A stretch of 64,000 nt of DNA from Ruegeria lacuscaerulensis (GCF_013033355.1 NZ_WQDY01000007.1:1-64000); one strand, 5' to 3'. Positions 1 through 16,897 are shown, numbered from the stretch's first letter. The notes: generated by a model from the letters alone, not told the origin. Translations and numbers: made by a program.

Positions 1-55
1 CAATCGTGCCGATGTTGACGTGCGGTTTTGTACGCTCAAACTTTTCCTTTGCCAT
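1..55 (-). CDS. tuf: Elongation factor Tu, N-terminal 18 codons only
   Basis: The complement reads MAKEKFERTKPHVNIGTI, the invariant N-terminus of EF-Tu, and runs off the left edge of the window. A strong Shine-Dalgarno (AGGAGG, 6 nt before the ATG) supports the start. EF-Tu delivers aminoacyl-tRNA to the ribosome. It is the last visible gene of the str operon rpsL-rpsG-fusA-tuf, 60 bp downstream of fusA. The rest of the protein is not in the window. Confidence 0.95.
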   Translation of the reverse strand, partial: MAKEKFERTKPHVNIGTI

Positions 56-115
56 GATGGCCTCCTTTTTCGGTAATGAAGGGAGCCCGTGAACCGGACC
101 CCCTCAAATCTTTGG

Positions 116-2233
<2,118 letters not shown>

Positions 2234-2251
2234 TTTGGATAAGCCTCTGGA

Positions 2252-2737
<486 letters not shown>

Positions 2738-3109
2738 TTACTTGGGACGCTTCGCGCCGTATTTCGAACGACGTTGCTTACGATCTTTGACGCCCTGAGT
2801 ATCCAGAACACCGCGCAGGATGTGGTAACGCACACCGGGAAGGTCTTTTACACGGCCGCCACGGATCAGAACAACCGAGTGTTCCTGCAAGTTGTGGCTT
2901 TCACCGGGGATGTACGAGATGACCTCGAACCCGTTGGTCAGGCGCACTTTGGCAACCTTACGCATAGCCGAGTTCGGCTTTTTCGGTGTGGTGGTGTACA
3001 CACGGGTGCAGACGCCGCGTTTCTGCGGGCACTGCTCCAGGTGCATGGACTTCGAGCGTTTTACTTTGGGCTGCCGCGGCTTGCGGATCAGCTGTTGAAT
3101 AGTTGGCAT
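2738..3109 (-). CDS. rpsL: 30S ribosomal protein S12
   Basis: The product is 123 residues when started at [15 protein letters not shown], the universal S12 start. An upstream in-frame extension to 3358 exists but has no family support. S12 is the decoding-centre protein. The [10 protein letters not shown] and KDLPGVRYH segments, where streptomycin-resistance substitutions occur in other bacteria, carry the ordinary residues. It is first in rpsL-rpsG-fusA-tuf and has a promoter about 230 bp upstream, which gives an unusually long leader. Confidence 0.97.
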   Translation of the reverse strand: MPTIQQLIRKPRQPKVKRSKSMHLEQCPQKRGVCTRVYTTTPKKPNSAMRKVAKVRLTNGFEVISYIPGESHNLQEHSVVLIRGGRVKDLPGVRYHILRGVLDTQGVKDRKQRRSKYGAKRPK

Positions 3110-3507
3110 TCCGGTTTCTTCCCCGTTTTGCAACACACATGACATGCACGCGCATTGCGTGCGGTTAAACTTTGCTGCACTCATGCGTCCACAAGCGCAA
3201 AACCCGCGAGCGTTCCCATTCCGAGGTGAACGTCGCGGTTGGTTATCAGAGGACGCGAACTGCAAAATTGTTCGGGTCTTGACCAGTCCATTACTGAGAT
3301 CGGTTTTGAGGCGGCCCCCGGTACCGAGATGGGCGCGTATTAAGGGGAGTCGGCGCAAGTGTCAACAGTACACCGGACCCGTCGCATATCAGCCTGCATT
3401 CCGTTGACTTATACGGTCCGATCGTCGGCCGCCAGTGCTGCTTGCCATTGCGGGTTCGGGGGCGCAGGGGCATAGTCGGGGACAACGCCACGCACCACGG
3501 ATGACCC
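3110..3507. other. Intergenic region with the rpsL leader and divergent upstream region
   Basis: This 398-bp stretch contains no convincing gene. On the minus strand it holds the str-operon promoter (3337-3365) and a leader of about 220 nt. The leader has a 6-bp hairpin (GCACGC at 3146-3151 with GCGTGC at 3157-3162, loop GCATT) 37 bp before rpsL. The part nearest 3508 must hold the promoter of the divergent plus-strand gene, but I could not identify a clear one. Confidence 0.6.
3337..3365 (-). promoter_or_regulatory. Probable sigma-70 promoter of rpsL-rpsG-fusA-tuf
   Basis: On the minus strand there is a perfect -35 box TTGACA (3360-3365), a 17-bp spacer and a -10 box TAATAC (3337-3342). The predicted transcript starts near 3330, about 220 nt before the rpsL start codon. 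It is the best promoter match in the interval. Confidence 0.65.
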
Positions 3508-4314
3508 ATGCAAATCATCGGCCTGTGCCGCTTTTCCTACCCCGCCCATGGCGGCTTTCAGGTCGAACATGACACGATCGAGGAACGGCGCGCCTATCTC
3601 TACCACCCTACCCGGCTGGAAGAGAGGTTTCGCCTGTTTGAAACCACCACCCTGCCCTGTCTGCGCGAACAGACGGATGGAGATTTCCAATTGCTCATCG
3701 TGATCGGGGATTGCCTGCCGAAACCCGCATTTGATCGGCTGCACGACCTGACCGCAGGCATGAAACAGGTGCAGATCATCGCCCGTCGCCCCATGCGCCA
3801 CCGCCGGGTGATGAAAGAGATCCTGAACGCTGCGCGTCACGACCCCAACGCGCCCTGTATCCAGTTTCGCCATGACGACGACGACGCCGTGTCGGTGGAT
3901 TTCGTCGAACGGCTACGTATCGCCGCTGACGAAGGCGGTGCGCTGATGCGCAACCACAAAACGGTCGCCATCGACTATAACCAAGGGTTCCTGGCGCGGT
4001 TCGGGCCCGAGGGCATTCACGCCGCGCAGGTGTTTCAACCGCTGCTGGGGATCGGGTTTGCCATGTACGTGCGGGGTGGAAGTGACCTGACAATCATGAA
4101 TTTTGGGCATCACCGGATCGGTAACTACATGCCAGTGATCAGCTATCCAGACGCGCCGATGTGGGTGCGCACGCTGAATTCGTTCAACGATTCACCCCAT
4201 GCCCGCAAAAGCAACACCCAGCTTGCACCCCTGACCCCCGAACAAGAGGGCGAGTTCATCGCCCGCTTTGCCATCGATCAGGACGCCGTGCGTCGAGTTC
4301 ACTCGGCTGCATGA
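3508..4314 (+). CDS. Putative rhamnosyltransferase-like glycosyltransferase
   Basis: The 268-residue product begins MQIIGLCRFSYPAHGGFQ and resembles the 'putative rhamnosyl transferase' family (PF11316). Those proteins are GT-A-like and are usually found in surface polysaccharide loci. The segment FRHDDDDAVSVDFVERL near residue 115 contains an acidic run that could be the metal/nucleotide-sugar site. No signal peptide or membrane segment is visible, so it is probably cytoplasmic. It is alone here with no other sugar genes, so the acceptor is unknown. Its 3' end overlaps the converging transporter gene by 16 bp. The family call is from memory of the motif pattern; the substrate is not inferable. 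Confidence 0.7.
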   Translation: MQIIGLCRFSYPAHGGFQVEHDTIEERRAYLYHPTRLEERFRLFETTTLPCLREQTDGDFQLLIVIGDCLPKPAFDRLHDLTAGMKQVQIIARRPMRHRRVMKEILNAARHDPNAPCIQFRHDDDDAVSVDFVERLRIAADEGGALMRNHKTVAIDYNQGFLARFGPEGIHAAQVFQPLLGIGFAMYVRGGSDLTIMNFGHHRIGNYMPVISYPDAPMWVRTLNSFNDSPHARKSNTQLAPLTPEQEGEFIARFAIDQDAVRRVHSAA

Positions 4315-5168
4315 GCCGCACGTTCGCGGAATAGAGTAAACAGGCCGGCGCCGACGACCAAAACAGCGCCAGCCATGGTGACGGCATCAGGCCAATCTCC
4401 GAACACGACCCAGCCCAATGCCAGCGCCCACAGTAGACTGGAATAACGGAATGGCGCGATGAAACCCACATCGCCCTCGCGCATGACCATAACGCTGCAC
4501 AGATACCCGATCAGCACAAACACCGCAGCGCAGGCGATCATCACCCCCGCGTCGAATGGGACAGGTTGCCAGCCCGTGGTCGCAGAGGCGATCCCGGCCG
4601 ACACCGTAATAGTAACCGATGTCGCCAGCGTCACCGTCAGCGAAGGCACATGAACGGACATGCGCCGCGTGATCAGATCCCTCACAGTGACGGACAATAC
4701 CGCAATCAGAGCGTAGATGGCATAGATACTGAAACCTTCGGGACCCGGCCGGACAATCAGTAGCATGCCAGTAAAGCCCAACCCGATAGCCACGATCCGG
4801 CGCCAGCCGATTTGCTCCCGAAAGAACAGCACCGCGCCTAAAGTCACTGTCAGTGGTAGCGCCTGCAACACGGCGGTCACATTGGCCAATGGCATGTGCA
4901 ACAACGCAGTCAAAAAGAAGAACGTGGCCGACAACTCGGCCAAACAACGCGCGGCGATCAGCCATTTGTCGTGGCGTGGAAAGTTCAGATGCAAAGCCCC
5001 CAAATGCCGCGCCAAGAGATAGACCAGAACCGTCGCCAAAGCCCCGCGCATCGCCACCATCTGGAACAAAGGCACCTGCTCCCCTGCCAGCTTGATCAGC
5101 GTATCATTGATGGTAAAGCCCGCCATGCTGCCCATCATCAGCAGGGCGCCTTTTATGTTTGGAGACAT
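4299..5168 (-). CDS. DMT-superfamily transporter (EamA, 10 TM)
   Basis: The 289-residue product is very hydrophobic and has the two-repeat EamA layout of the drug/metabolite exporter superfamily, with about ten predicted membrane helices. The first repeat begins at KGALLMMGSMAGFTINDTLIK. The conserved stretch VTAVLQALPLTVTLGAVLFF near residue 95 ends the first half. Substrates of this group range from amino acids to nucleotide precursors and cannot be told from sequence. Its stop codon lies inside the converging glycosyltransferase gene. It has no visible operon partner. Confidence 0.85.
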   Translation of the reverse strand: MSPNIKGALLMMGSMAGFTINDTLIKLAGEQVPLFQMVAMRGALATVLVYLLARHLGALHLNFPRHDKWLIAARCLAELSATFFFLTALLHMPLANVTAVLQALPLTVTLGAVLFFREQIGWRRIVAIGLGFTGMLLIVRPGPEGFSIYAIYALIAVLSVTVRDLITRRMSVHVPSLTVTLATSVTITVSAGIASATTGWQPVPFDAGVMIACAAVFVLIGYLCSVMVMREGDVGFIAPFRYSSLLWALALGWVVFGDWPDAVTMAGAVLVVGAGLFTLFRERAAHAAE

Positions 5169-5460
5169 GGAAACCGAACTCAGATATTTTCGTGCTCATT
5201 CGCGGGGATGACGCGCTGCAAGTCAATAGACGTGGCTGGAAAAGTGAATTGCAGATCGCACCAATGTGTTGAACGGTTTGACCATTCTAAAGCTAATTTT
5301 CTGGAGACATTGTGTTTGAGAAGAATTCTCAAGGTTTTGGTCAGCGACCACATCGCTACCAAACCCGTGGTGATCAGCCGCAACCAAAGGCGCGCGTGAC
5401 ACAGTCGAAAACCCGCAGACCTCAGCCTGGCCCGACCCCTATCAGATTTGACTTAGTGTT

Positions 5461-5739
5461 TTGGGGCGCTCTCAGCTCGTTGTTGTGTTTTTCCTATTTT
5501 TCAACCTTCAAGCAATTTCTGATCTGGCACCGGAATCCGTGAAAAACGGTGACACGCCGGGCGCGTTTGGAGTGCCTGTTGCCATATTGACCATTGTTTG
5601 GATCGCCGCCATTCCAGTCTTGTTTGTTCGCGGCGTCTATCGAAGTGCGCTAAGCGGAAAACTACTTCTTAATTGGTTTGCGACGGGCGCGTTTGTGGAG
5701 GTTGCGCTTGGCGTTCTGTTCCTGAATCTGAGCACTTGA
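5461..5739 (+). CDS. Small hydrophobic protein, possible 3-TM membrane protein
   Basis: This is an open frame of 92 codons with a TTG start and no clear ribosome binding site. It has hydrophobic stretches near residues 7-20, 40-60 and 67-90 (for example VAILTIVWIAAIPVLFVRG). I recognise no family. An overlapping frame ending at 5542 also encodes a good membrane helix (LVFWGALSSLLCFSYF), so the true N-terminus may be in the other frame, or one base may be wrong or lost here. The 292 bp upstream (5169-5460) hold nothing else I can support. Confidence 0.4.
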   Translation: MGRSQLVVVFFLFFNLQAISDLAPESVKNGDTPGAFGVPVAILTIVWIAAIPVLFVRGVYRSALSGKLLLNWFATGAFVEVALGVLFLNLST

Positions 5740-5821
5740 ACGCACATCTGTCGCATTGCCTGAGCCCACCGTGCGCCTTTTTTGATACGATCGGCGCTCT
5801 GTTCGGCAAGACCACAACAAC

Positions 5822-5850
5822 AAAAAAAGGCCCCGCGTTTCCGCAGGGCC
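5822..5850 (-). terminator. Rho-independent terminator of rpoBC
   Basis: On the minus strand an interrupted GC-rich hairpin, GGCCC-GCG stem with loop GAAA (5829-5850), is followed by a run of seven T (complement of 5822-5828). It lies 24 bp after the rpoC stop. Confidence 0.85.
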
Positions 5851-5873
5851 TGTTCTTTGCTCTGAAACCGCGT

Positions 5874-8800
5874 TTATTCGCGGCTTTCGGGGGCGTCGAC
5901 CACGATGTCCAGCTCATCACCGACCATGTCGTCGTCAATAACCGGAGCAGCCAGAGCAGCGGCTGCTTCGGCCTCTTCCCGGCGCGCCTCGATGACGACG
6001 TTGTCGCGACCTTGGGCCACCTGACGCACGGCCTGAGTCGCGCCACCGGTACCAGCGGGGATCAGACGACCAACGATGACGTTCTCTTTCAGGCCAACCA
6101 GCTTGTCTTTCTTGCCCTGAACCGAGGCTTCGGTCAGCACGCGAGTGGTTTCCTGGAACGACGCCGCCGAGATGAACGAACGCGTTTGCAGCGAGGCTTT
6201 GGTGATCCCCAGAAGGATCGGCTCGCCCTGTGCCGGACGACCACCGCGGGCGATGGTCTTCTCGTTGGCCGCGTCGAACTCTTGCTTGTCGACATGCTCG
6301 CCTTTCAGCAGGGTGGTGTCGCCTGAATCCAAAATCTCCCACTTCTGCAGCATCTGGCGCACGATAACCTCGATGTGCTTATCGTTGATCTTCACGCCCT
6401 GCAGACGATACACGTCCTGCACCTCGTCGATCATGTAATCCGCCAGCGCTTCGACACCCATGATGGACAGGATGTCATGCGGAGCAGGGTTACCGTCCAT
6501 CAGGTACTCACCCTTCTGGATGAAGTCCCCTTCGGCGACCGGGATGTGCTTGCCCTTGGGCACCATGTATTCAATGGTCTCCATGGACTCGTCAGCCGGC
6601 TCGATGCTGATGCGGCGCTTGTTCTTGTAGTCGCGGCCAAAGCGCACGTAACCATCGGCTTCTGCGATGATCGCGTGATCTTTCGGACGACGGGCTTCGA
6701 ACAGTTCGGCCACACGCGGCAGACCACCGGTGATGTCCTTGGTCTTGGCGCCTTCACGCGGGATACGCGCGACAACGTCACCAGCTTCGACAGTTTGACC
6801 ATCTTCGACCGACAGGATCGCATCCACCGACATCGGATAGTGAACCGGGTTGCCCGCATCGTTGCGGACTGGTTCGCCATCTTCACCGACCAGAATGATC
6901 TCGGGCTTGAGGTCGCTGCCTTTGGGGGCGGCGCGCCAGTCGATCACGATCTTCTGGGTCATACCGGTTGCATCGTCGGTCTCATCCCGGACAGCGATGC
7001 CCGAAACAAGGTCGACATATTTCGCGGTACCGGCTTTCTCGGCGATGATCGGCAGAGTGTAGGGATCCCATTCATACAGCTTGTCGCCGCGAGCAACCTT
7101 GGCGCCATCCTTGACGAACAGCTTGGAGCCGTAGCCCAGCTTGAAGCTGGCACGCTCTTCGCCGTGTTCGTCGTTGATCACCAGCTTCATGTTCCGGCCC
7201 ATGACCAGGCTTTCGCCTGCGGCATTGATCAGAATCTGCGGGTTCTCGAACGCGACAACACCTTCTTGGTTCGCTTCCTGGAACGACTGCTGACCACCTT
7301 GCGCAACGCCACCGATGTGGAAGGTCCGCATGGTCAGCTGTGTACCGGGTTCACCGATCGACTGCGCGGCGATGATGCCGACAGCCTCACCCGTGTTCAC
7401 CATGGTACCGCGTGCAAGGTCACGGCCGTAGCAGGTGGCACAAACGCCTTCCTCGGACTCACAGGTCAGAGGCGAGCGGATGCGCATCGAGGCAACGCCA
7501 GCTTCGTCAATGGTGTCGGCCATGCGTTCGTCGATCAACTGACCGGCTGCAACCAGAACCTCATCGGTGCCCGGACGCAGAACGTCGTCGGCAGATACAC
7601 GGCCCAGCACGCGCTCGGCCAGCGAGGCAACAACCTCACCGTCATTCACGGCGGCTTCGGCAGTGATCGCACGTTCGGTGCCACAGTCGATCTCACGAAC
7701 GATACAGTCTTGCGCCACATCCACCAGACGACGGGTCAGGTAACCCGAGTTCGCCGTCTTCAGAGCGGTATCCGAAAGACCCTTACGGGCACCGTGGGTC
7801 GAGTTGAAGTACTCGAGAACGGTCAGACCTTCTTTAAAGTTCGAGATGATCGGCGTCTCGATGATGTCACCGTTCGGCTTGGCCATCAGGCCGCGCATAC
7901 CGCCCAGCTGTTTCATCTGAGTGACCGAGCCACGCGCGCCCGAGTGGGCCATCATGTAGACCGAGTTCGGTTCCTGCTCAGAGCCGTCCGCTGCCCGATC
8001 CGACGACGAAATCGTCGACATCATGGCCTCGGTTACGCGGTCGTTACACTTCGACCAGGCATCGACAACTTTGTTGTACTTTTCGCCCTGAGTAATCAGG
8101 CCGTCCATGTACTGCTGTTCAAAGTCCTTCACCTGACCGCGGGTGTCATCAACAATGCCCCACTTGTCGTCCGGAATGACCATGTCGTCCTTACCGAACG
8201 AGATGCCCGCCTTGAACGCTTCTTTGAAGCCCATCGACATGATCTGGTCACAGAAGATAACCGACTCTTTCTGACCGCAGTAACGGTAGACGGTGTCGAT
8301 CACCTGCTGCACTTCTTTCTTCCGCAGCAGGCGGTTGACCAGTTCGAACGGCGCTTTGTTGTTCATCGGCAGCAACGCACCCAGACGCAGACGGCCCGGA
8401 GTGGTTTCATAACGCTTCTGAACTTCGTTGCCTTCGTCGTCGATCTGCGTGATCCGCGCGGTGATTTTAGAGTGCAGATGCACCTCACCCGCGTCCAGCG
8501 CGTGCTGAACTTCTTCGATCGAACCAAAGACTTTGCCTTCACCCGGCATGCCTTCGCGTTCCAGGGTCACGTAGTAAAGACCCAGGATCATATCCTGCGA
8601 CGGAACGATGATAGGCGCGCCGTTAGCAGGCGACAGAACGTTGTTCGTCGACATCATCAGCACTCGCGCTTCCAACTGGGCCTCAAGGCTCAGCGGGACG
8701 TGAACGGCCATCTGGTCCCCGTCGAAGTCGGCGTTAAAGGCCGAACAGACCAGCGGGTGCAGCTGGATGGCTTTACCTTCGATCAGAACGGGCTCGAACG

Positions 8801-10115
8801 CCTGAATGCCAAGACGGTGCAGCGTCGGCGCACGGTTCAGCATGACAGGGTGTTCGCGGATCACCTCGTCGAGGATATCCCACACTTCGGGACGTTCTTT
8901 TTCGACCAGTTTCTTCGCCTGTTTCACGGTCGAAGACAGACCTTTGGCTTCAAGGCGCGAGTAGATGAACGGCTTGAACAGCTCCAGCGCCATCTTCTTG
9001 GGCAGACCACACTGGTGCAGCTTGAGTTCCGGACCTGTCACAATGACCGAACGGCCCGAGAAGTCGACGCGTTTACCCAGAAGGTTCTGACGGAAGCGAC
9101 CCTGTTTCCCTTTCAGCATGTCCGACAGCGATTTCAGCGGACGCTTGTTGGCGCCGGTGATCACGCGGCCACGACGGCCGTTGTCGAACAGAGCGTCCAC
9201 GGATTCCTGCAACATCCGCTTTTCGTTGCGGACGATGATGTCAGGCGCGCGCAGTTCGATCAGACGCTTCAGACGGTTGTTCCGGTTAATGACGCGGCGA
9301 TACAGATCGTTCAGATCCGAGGTCGCGAAACGGCCACCATCCAGCGGAACCAGCGGACGCAGTTCCGGCGGAATGACCGGGATCACGGTCATCACCATCC
9401 ACTCGGGACGGTTGCCCGACTCGAGGAAGGATTCAACAACTTTCAGACGCTTGATGATCTTCTTGGGCTTCAACTCGCCGGTCGCTTCGGCCAGATCAGC
9501 GCGCAGTTGCTCGGCTTCGGCTTCCAGATCGATTTGGGCCAGCATCTCACGGATGGCTTCGGCACCGATATTGGCGGTGAACGCGTCCATGCCATAGGCA
9601 TCCTGCGCATCCATGTACTCTTCTTCGGTCAGCATTTGGCCGTAAGTCAGGTCAGTCAGACCGGGCTCGATGACGACATAGTTTTCAAAGTACAGAACAC
9701 GTTCCAGATCGCGCAGCGTCATATCCAGCATCAGACCGATGCGGGACGGCAGCGATTTCAGGAACCAAATATGTGCGACGGGCGCGGCCAGTTCGATGTG
9801 GCCCATACGCTCACGGCGGACTTTTTGCAGGGTGACTTCCACACCGCATTTCTCGCAGACAACGCCGCGATATTTCATCCGCTTATATTTGCCGCACAGA
9901 CATTCGTAATCTTTGATCGGGCCAAAAATACGCGCGCAGAACAGGCCGTCACGTTCAGGCTTGAACGTCCGGTAGTTGATGGTTTCGGGTTTCTTGATCT
10001 CGCCATAGGACCAAGACAGAATCCGCTCGGGCGACGCCAACGAGACCTTGATCTCGTCAAAGACCTTCGGGGGCGTCAGCGGGTTGAACGGGTTGTTGGT
10101 GATTTCCTGGTTCAT
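5874..10115 (-). CDS. rpoC: DNA-directed RNA polymerase subunit beta'
   Basis: The 1413-residue product is a full-length bacterial RpoC. It has the N-terminal zinc site with [20 protein letters not shown] near residue 73. The catalytic magnesium loop NADFDGDQM lies near residue 465, and the second zinc site (CGTE..., [13 protein letters not shown]) lies near residues 820-905. It forms the active site and DNA clamp of RNA polymerase. It follows rpoB by 50 bp and ends at a strong terminator. Unlike many proteobacteria it is not directly followed by rpsL; about 2.8 kb of unrelated genes intervene. Confidence 0.99.
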   Translation of the reverse strand: MNQEITNNPFNPLTPPKVFDEIKVSLASPERILSWSYGEIKKPETINYRTFKPERDGLFCARIFGPIKDYECLCGKYKRMKYRGVVCEKCGVEVTLQKVRRERMGHIELAAPVAHIWFLKSLPSRIGLMLDMTLRDLERVLYFENYVVIEPGLTDLTYGQMLTEEEYMDAQDAYGMDAFTANIGAEAIREMLAQIDLEAEAEQLRADLAEATGELKPKKIIKRLKVVESFLESGNRPEWMVMTVIPVIPPELRPLVPLDGGRFATSDLNDLYRRVINRNNRLKRLIELRAPDIIVRNEKRMLQESVDALFDNGRRGRVITGANKRPLKSLSDMLKGKQGRFRQNLLGKRVDFSGRSVIVTGPELKLHQCGLPKKMALELFKPFIYSRLEAKGLSSTVKQAKKLVEKERPEVWDILDEVIREHPVMLNRAPTLHRLGIQAFEPVLIEGKAIQLHPLVCSAFNADFDGDQMAVHVPLSLEAQLEARVLMMSTNNVLSPANGAPIIVPSQDMILGLYYVTLEREGMPGEGKVFGSIEEVQHALDAGEVHLHSKITARITQIDDEGNEVQKRYETTPGRLRLGALLPMNNKAPFELVNRLLRKKEVQQVIDTVYRYCGQKESVIFCDQIMSMGFKEAFKAGISFGKDDMVIPDDKWGIVDDTRGQVKDFEQQYMDGLITQGEKYNKVVDAWSKCNDRVTEAMMSTISSSDRAADGSEQEPNSVYMMAHSGARGSVTQMKQLGGMRGLMAKPNGDIIETPIISNFKEGLTVLEYFNSTHGARKGLSDTALKTANSGYLTRRLVDVAQDCIVREIDCGTERAITAEAAVNDGEVVASLAERVLGRVSADDVLRPGTDEVLVAAGQLIDERMADTIDEAGVASMRIRSPLTCESEEGVCATCYGRDLARGTMVNTGEAVGIIAAQSIGEPGTQLTMRTFHIGGVAQGGQQSFQEANQEGVVAFENPQILINAAGESLVMGRNMKLVINDEHGEERASFKLGYGSKLFVKDGAKVARGDKLYEWDPYTLPIIAEKAGTAKYVDLVSGIAVRDETDDATGMTQKIVIDWRAAPKGSDLKPEIILVGEDGEPVRNDAGNPVHYPMSVDAILSVEDGQTVEAGDVVARIPREGAKTKDITGGLPRVAELFEARRPKDHAIIAEADGYVRFGRDYKNKRRISIEPADESMETIEYMVPKGKHIPVAEGDFIQKGEYLMDGNPAPHDILSIMGVEALADYMIDEVQDVYRLQGVKINDKHIEVIVRQMLQKWEILDSGDTTLLKGEHVDKQEFDAANEKTIARGGRPAQGEPILLGITKASLQTRSFISAASFQETTRVLTEASVQGKKDKLVGLKENVIVGRLIPAGTGGATQAVRQVAQGRDNVVIEARREEAEAAAALAAPVIDDDMVGDELDIVVDAPESRE

Positions 10116-10165
10116 TTGTTACCTCAAATCTTGCGGAAGGGGGGACGGGAGAAAGGGCAGCGCCC

Positions 10166-14302
<4,137 letters not shown>

Positions 14303-14482
14303 GTCAGATGTCACCTTTCAAGTTCTCAGCGGGCAAAGACACCGTCGGGCCCCGGCATCCTGCACATTCGAGACGACACGTCCGGATCAATTCGTGGCCA
14401 CCGTCCCGAAGGCAGCCTCCCGATCCACGAACCGCGTCTTAGAAAACGCCCCAACATATGAGGCCCTTTCTAAGACAGGTTC

Positions 14483-14512
14483 GGCTGGACCCGGATTTCT
14501 CCGGGCCCAGCC
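14483..14512 (-). other. Strong hairpin in the rplL-rpoB gap
   Basis: A near-perfect 13-bp stem (14483-14495 with 14500-14512, one mismatch) encloses a 4-base loop. On the minus strand it is not followed by a T run, so it is not a classic terminator for rplJL. It may be an attenuator or an RNase processing site; E. coli has both between rplL and rpoB. That parallel is an inference. Confidence 0.5.
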
Positions 14513-14551
14513 TGAATTTTCGGCACATCAGCGATGCACCTGTCGGTTGGC

Positions 14552-14926
14552 TTAGGCCAGCTCGACTTCGGCGCCAGCTGCTTCCAGCTTGGCTTTGACT
14601 TCTTCGGCTTCTGCCTTGTCAACGCCTTCTTTGATCTTGCCGCCAGCTTCAACCAGCTCTTTGGCTTCTTTCAGGCCCAGACCGGTGATGCCGCGAACTT
14701 CTTTGATCACGTTGATTTTCGAAGCGCCGGCGTTCTTCAGAACGACGTCGAATTCGGTTTTTTCTTCCTCAGCTGCGCCGCCGGCGTCGCCACCAGCTGC
14801 CATGACAACTGCGCCGCCTGCTGCGGGCTCGATGCCGTATTCGTCTTTGAGGATGGTTTTCAGTTCTTGTGCTTCCAGCAGGGTCAGACCCACGATGCTT
14901 TCTGCGAGTGCTTTCAGATCAGCCAT
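14552..14926 (-). CDS. rplL: 50S ribosomal protein L7/L12
   Basis: The 124-residue product has the L7/L12 layout: an N-terminal dimerisation part ([20 protein letters not shown]), an Ala/Gly-rich hinge near residues 38-55 and the C-terminal factor-binding domain ([20 protein letters not shown]). It forms the stalk that recruits translational GTPases and binds L10, encoded 79 bp upstream. Length and composition are normal. Confidence 0.98.
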   Translation of the reverse strand: MADLKALAESIVGLTLLEAQELKTILKDEYGIEPAAGGAVVMAAGGDAGGAAEEEKTEFDVVLKNAGASKINVIKEVRGITGLGLKEAKELVEAGGKIKEGVDKAEAEEVKAKLEAAGAEVELA

Positions 14927-15005
14927 TTTATCAGCTCTTTCCGTTTACAGTGTGTGTTCCAACGTCAGGGTGTTCACCCTACGCAGATCATTCAGTGCCA
15001 ACCGC

Positions 15006-15524
15006 TTACGCAGCTTCCGCCTTCTCTTCGATGGTGGAAAGGATGCTTGCGATGTTGCTTGCAGGTGCGCCAATTGCACCGGCGATGTTCGAAGCAGGCG
15101 CGCCAAGCATACCCGCGATCGTAGCAATAAGCTCTTCACGCGACGGCATTTTCGACACGGCTGTAACACCAGCCCGGTCCAGAGCGTTCTCGCCCATTGC
15201 ACCGCCAAGGATTTCGAACTTTTGGTTCTCTTTGGCGAAGTCCTCGGCCACCTTGGCTGCTGCCACGGGATCCTCGGAATAGGTCAGAACGGTCATACCC
15301 GTCAGCAGGTCACCAATGCTTTCACATGGCTTTCCGTCGAGGGCGATTTTGGCGAGCCTGTTCTTGGCAACACGCACGGCACCACCCGCGTCACGAGCAC
15401 GTGCGCGAAGGTCCTGCATCTCGGCAACTGTCAGACCGGCGTAATGGGCAACCACTACGACGCCAGAGCTTTCGAAGATTTGGCCGAGTTCCTCGACCAC
15501 TTTCTCTTTCTGGGCTCTATCCAC
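15006..15524 (-). CDS. rplJ: 50S ribosomal protein L10
   Basis: L10 anchors the L7/L12 stalk to 23S rRNA. I place the start at a GTG (product 172 residues, [19 protein letters not shown]), because GGAGA lies 4 nt before it and relatives start here. An ATG at 15554 would add ten residues. Near the C-terminus the octapeptide GAPASNIA occurs twice in the L12-binding tail. Unusually, the gene upstream is not rplA; the rplA-rplJ gap is filled by three plus-strand genes, so rplJ needs its own promoter and leader. Confidence 0.95.
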   Translation of the reverse strand: MDRAQKEKVVEELGQIFESSGVVVVAHYAGLTVAEMQDLRARARDAGGAVRVAKNRLAKIALDGKPCESIGDLLTGMTVLTYSEDPVAAAKVAEDFAKENQKFEILGGAMGENALDRAGVTAVSKMPSREELIATIAGMLGAPASNIAGAIGAPASNIASILSTIEEKAEAA

Positions 15525-15925
15525 AGTTCTCTCCAAGTTTGGGATGTTGGACATCCCGGCTCATATTTGCCGAGGCCGAAACCCCAGCGTTCAGGTCCGT
15601 TGTTACGGGATTGGCCAAAATGCGCCCGAGGAATGCGACCCTCAGAATTCTTTGGTCTTACCCGTCTCAGGCAGGGAATTAAGACCTTTCGCAAGGTCAC
15701 CCACCGTCTTGGACGAAACGAAATAAAGCGCACGACGAATCGCACGCTTTACTCCGCAAGTCTCTTTAGGGCAGATAGGCGGGGTTTCCAAGAGGTAAAT
15801 CACATCAAATCGCTGCAATCCCTTCCCAGCGAGGCACCCTGTCCAAACTGTATTGTGCGGCATTGACATGTCATTCACGCTAAGGTCCTGTCTCGCGCAC
15901 CCAAACCCCGGATAACACGCTGCAA
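15525..15925. other. Intergenic region: rplJ leader and divergent promoter zone
   Basis: This 401-bp stretch has no convincing gene. It must contain the rplJLrpoBC promoter on the minus strand and the promoter of the phosphotransferase on the plus strand. I see a perfect TTGACA (15863-15868, plus) but no good -10 at the right distance. On the minus strand only weak candidates are visible, such as TTGGAA-17-TAAAGA. A stable leader hairpin is annotated separately. Confidence 0.55.
15654..15686 (-). promoter_or_regulatory. Probable L10-binding leader hairpin of rplJ
   Basis: In the presumed rplJ 5' leader, GGTCTTA and TAAGACC pair perfectly (15680-15686 with 15654-15660). They close an internal segment, CCCTGCCTGAGACGGG, that can form a short inner stem with an asymmetric purine-rich loop. 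This position and shape fit the L10 leader, where free L10(L12)4 represses translation of rplJL. The match to the family is from memory and is not scored. Confidence 0.55.
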
Positions 15926-16897
15926 ATGCCGAAACTCTCCCCGCAAGAACACCGATTTGCGACAGGTTGCGTCGAAGAATTCTCGGCACATGGCAGGAAC
16001 CTAAGCTTATCCGGGTTTGAATGCGTCTACCGATCGCATGATTTTGCTGACACCCGGTACCTATTGCGCCTGAGAACCGGTTCAGGGGAGTACGCCCTAA
16101 AGATTGATACAACCTCTCCGGAAACGGGTCGGTTGCAGAAGGAATATGACCTTCTGACGACCCTGTCGGCTTATTTCGAAGACACGCAGACTTTGCAAGT
16201 TGTTCGCCCTGTCTACATCTCACCCTCGCAGACGTTCTTCGTGACAGAGTATATCGACCGTCCAACCGCAGCGGATCTTATTCACAAAAGTCCTGATGCG
16301 GATCAGGTCGCCCAGATTTATCGACGCGCCGGAGAATGGCTGCACCATTTGCACGCGTACCGCCCGCTACAGCAATACGGATTTCGACCGAAATGGATGC
16401 TCGACAACATTCAGGCCGCAGCGGCGCATGTCCCACAAGAGATTCAACGCGAAAGCGCGGCAATGCTGGATGTGCTGACAAACGAAGCATGGAGCCTCAG
16501 GGGCACTCTGGAAACGCAGGTGTTTTCACATGGTGATTTCCATGCACAGAACCTGATCGTCGGCCGAGGGCATATGATCGGTTTGGATTTCACCGAGGTC
16601 AGGGTGAAACTGGCCCCCTATGACATCGTGGACTTCCTGAAGTCCGATGTGTTTCGCGACGCTCCCCCTCAGGAAGTGGATCGCAGTGGCATTTTGAAAA
16701 CAAACAAAGAGATGTTTTTCCGGCGTTACGCACACCCCATCCATATGGGCATTCTGGACACCTGCATCCGAGGACGGTTGATTTTGGACTGGTTGGCACT
16801 GTGGCACTTAAACCATCGCTGCAGCCCGTACGAGGAAGACAAACGGCACAGGCTGGGCAACCGACTGCGCATCGCATTTCAGGACCGTTTTGATTAA
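15926..16897 (+). CDS. APH-fold phosphotransferase (kinase-like), first copy
   Basis: The 323-residue product has the core of the aminoglycoside phosphotransferase/choline kinase superfamily: catalytic loop HGDFHAQNLI near residue 201 (Asp base, Asn metal ligand) and metal-binding GLDF near residue 217. An N-lobe lysine (ALKID) lies near residue 57. No signal peptide is visible. It resembles the third gene of this cassette (18199-19212): both share EYI..-T-A.L, AG.WL...H, F.PK.....Q and HGDFH..NLI. The substrate is unknown; sugar, lipid or small-molecule kinases are all possible. It interrupts the usual rplA-rplJ junction. Confidence 0.75.
   Translation: MPKLSPQEHRFATGCVEEFSAHGRNLSLSGFECVYRSHDFADTRYLLRLRTGSGEYALKIDTTSPETGRLQKEYDLLTTLSAYFEDTQTLQVVRPVYISPSQTFFVTEYIDRPTAADLIHKSPDADQVAQIYRRAGEWLHHLHAYRPLQQYGFRPKWMLDNIQAAAAHVPQEIQRESAAMLDVLTNEAWSLRGTLETQVFSHGDFHAQNLIVGRGHMIGLDFTEVRVKLAPYDIVDFLKSDVFRDAPPQEVDRSGILKTNKEMFFRRYAHPIHMGILDTCIRGRLILDWLALWHLNHRCSPYEEDKRHRLGNRLRIAFQDRFD

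Noticed and set aside
3110-3358. Upstream extension of rpsL to 206 residues
   Set aside because: S12 is about 123 residues and always starts near MPTIQQLIR; the extension overlaps the promoter and leader.
14303-14314. GTG start 12 bp upstream for rpoB
   Set aside because: The AAAGG sequence overlaps this GTG and is better spaced for the ATG at 14302; relatives begin MAQTFLGQ.
15863-15886. TTGACA with TAAGGT as a promoter for the first phosphotransferase
   Set aside because: The -35 is perfect, but the spacer to TAAGGT is only 12 bp and nothing better lies at 16-18 bp.
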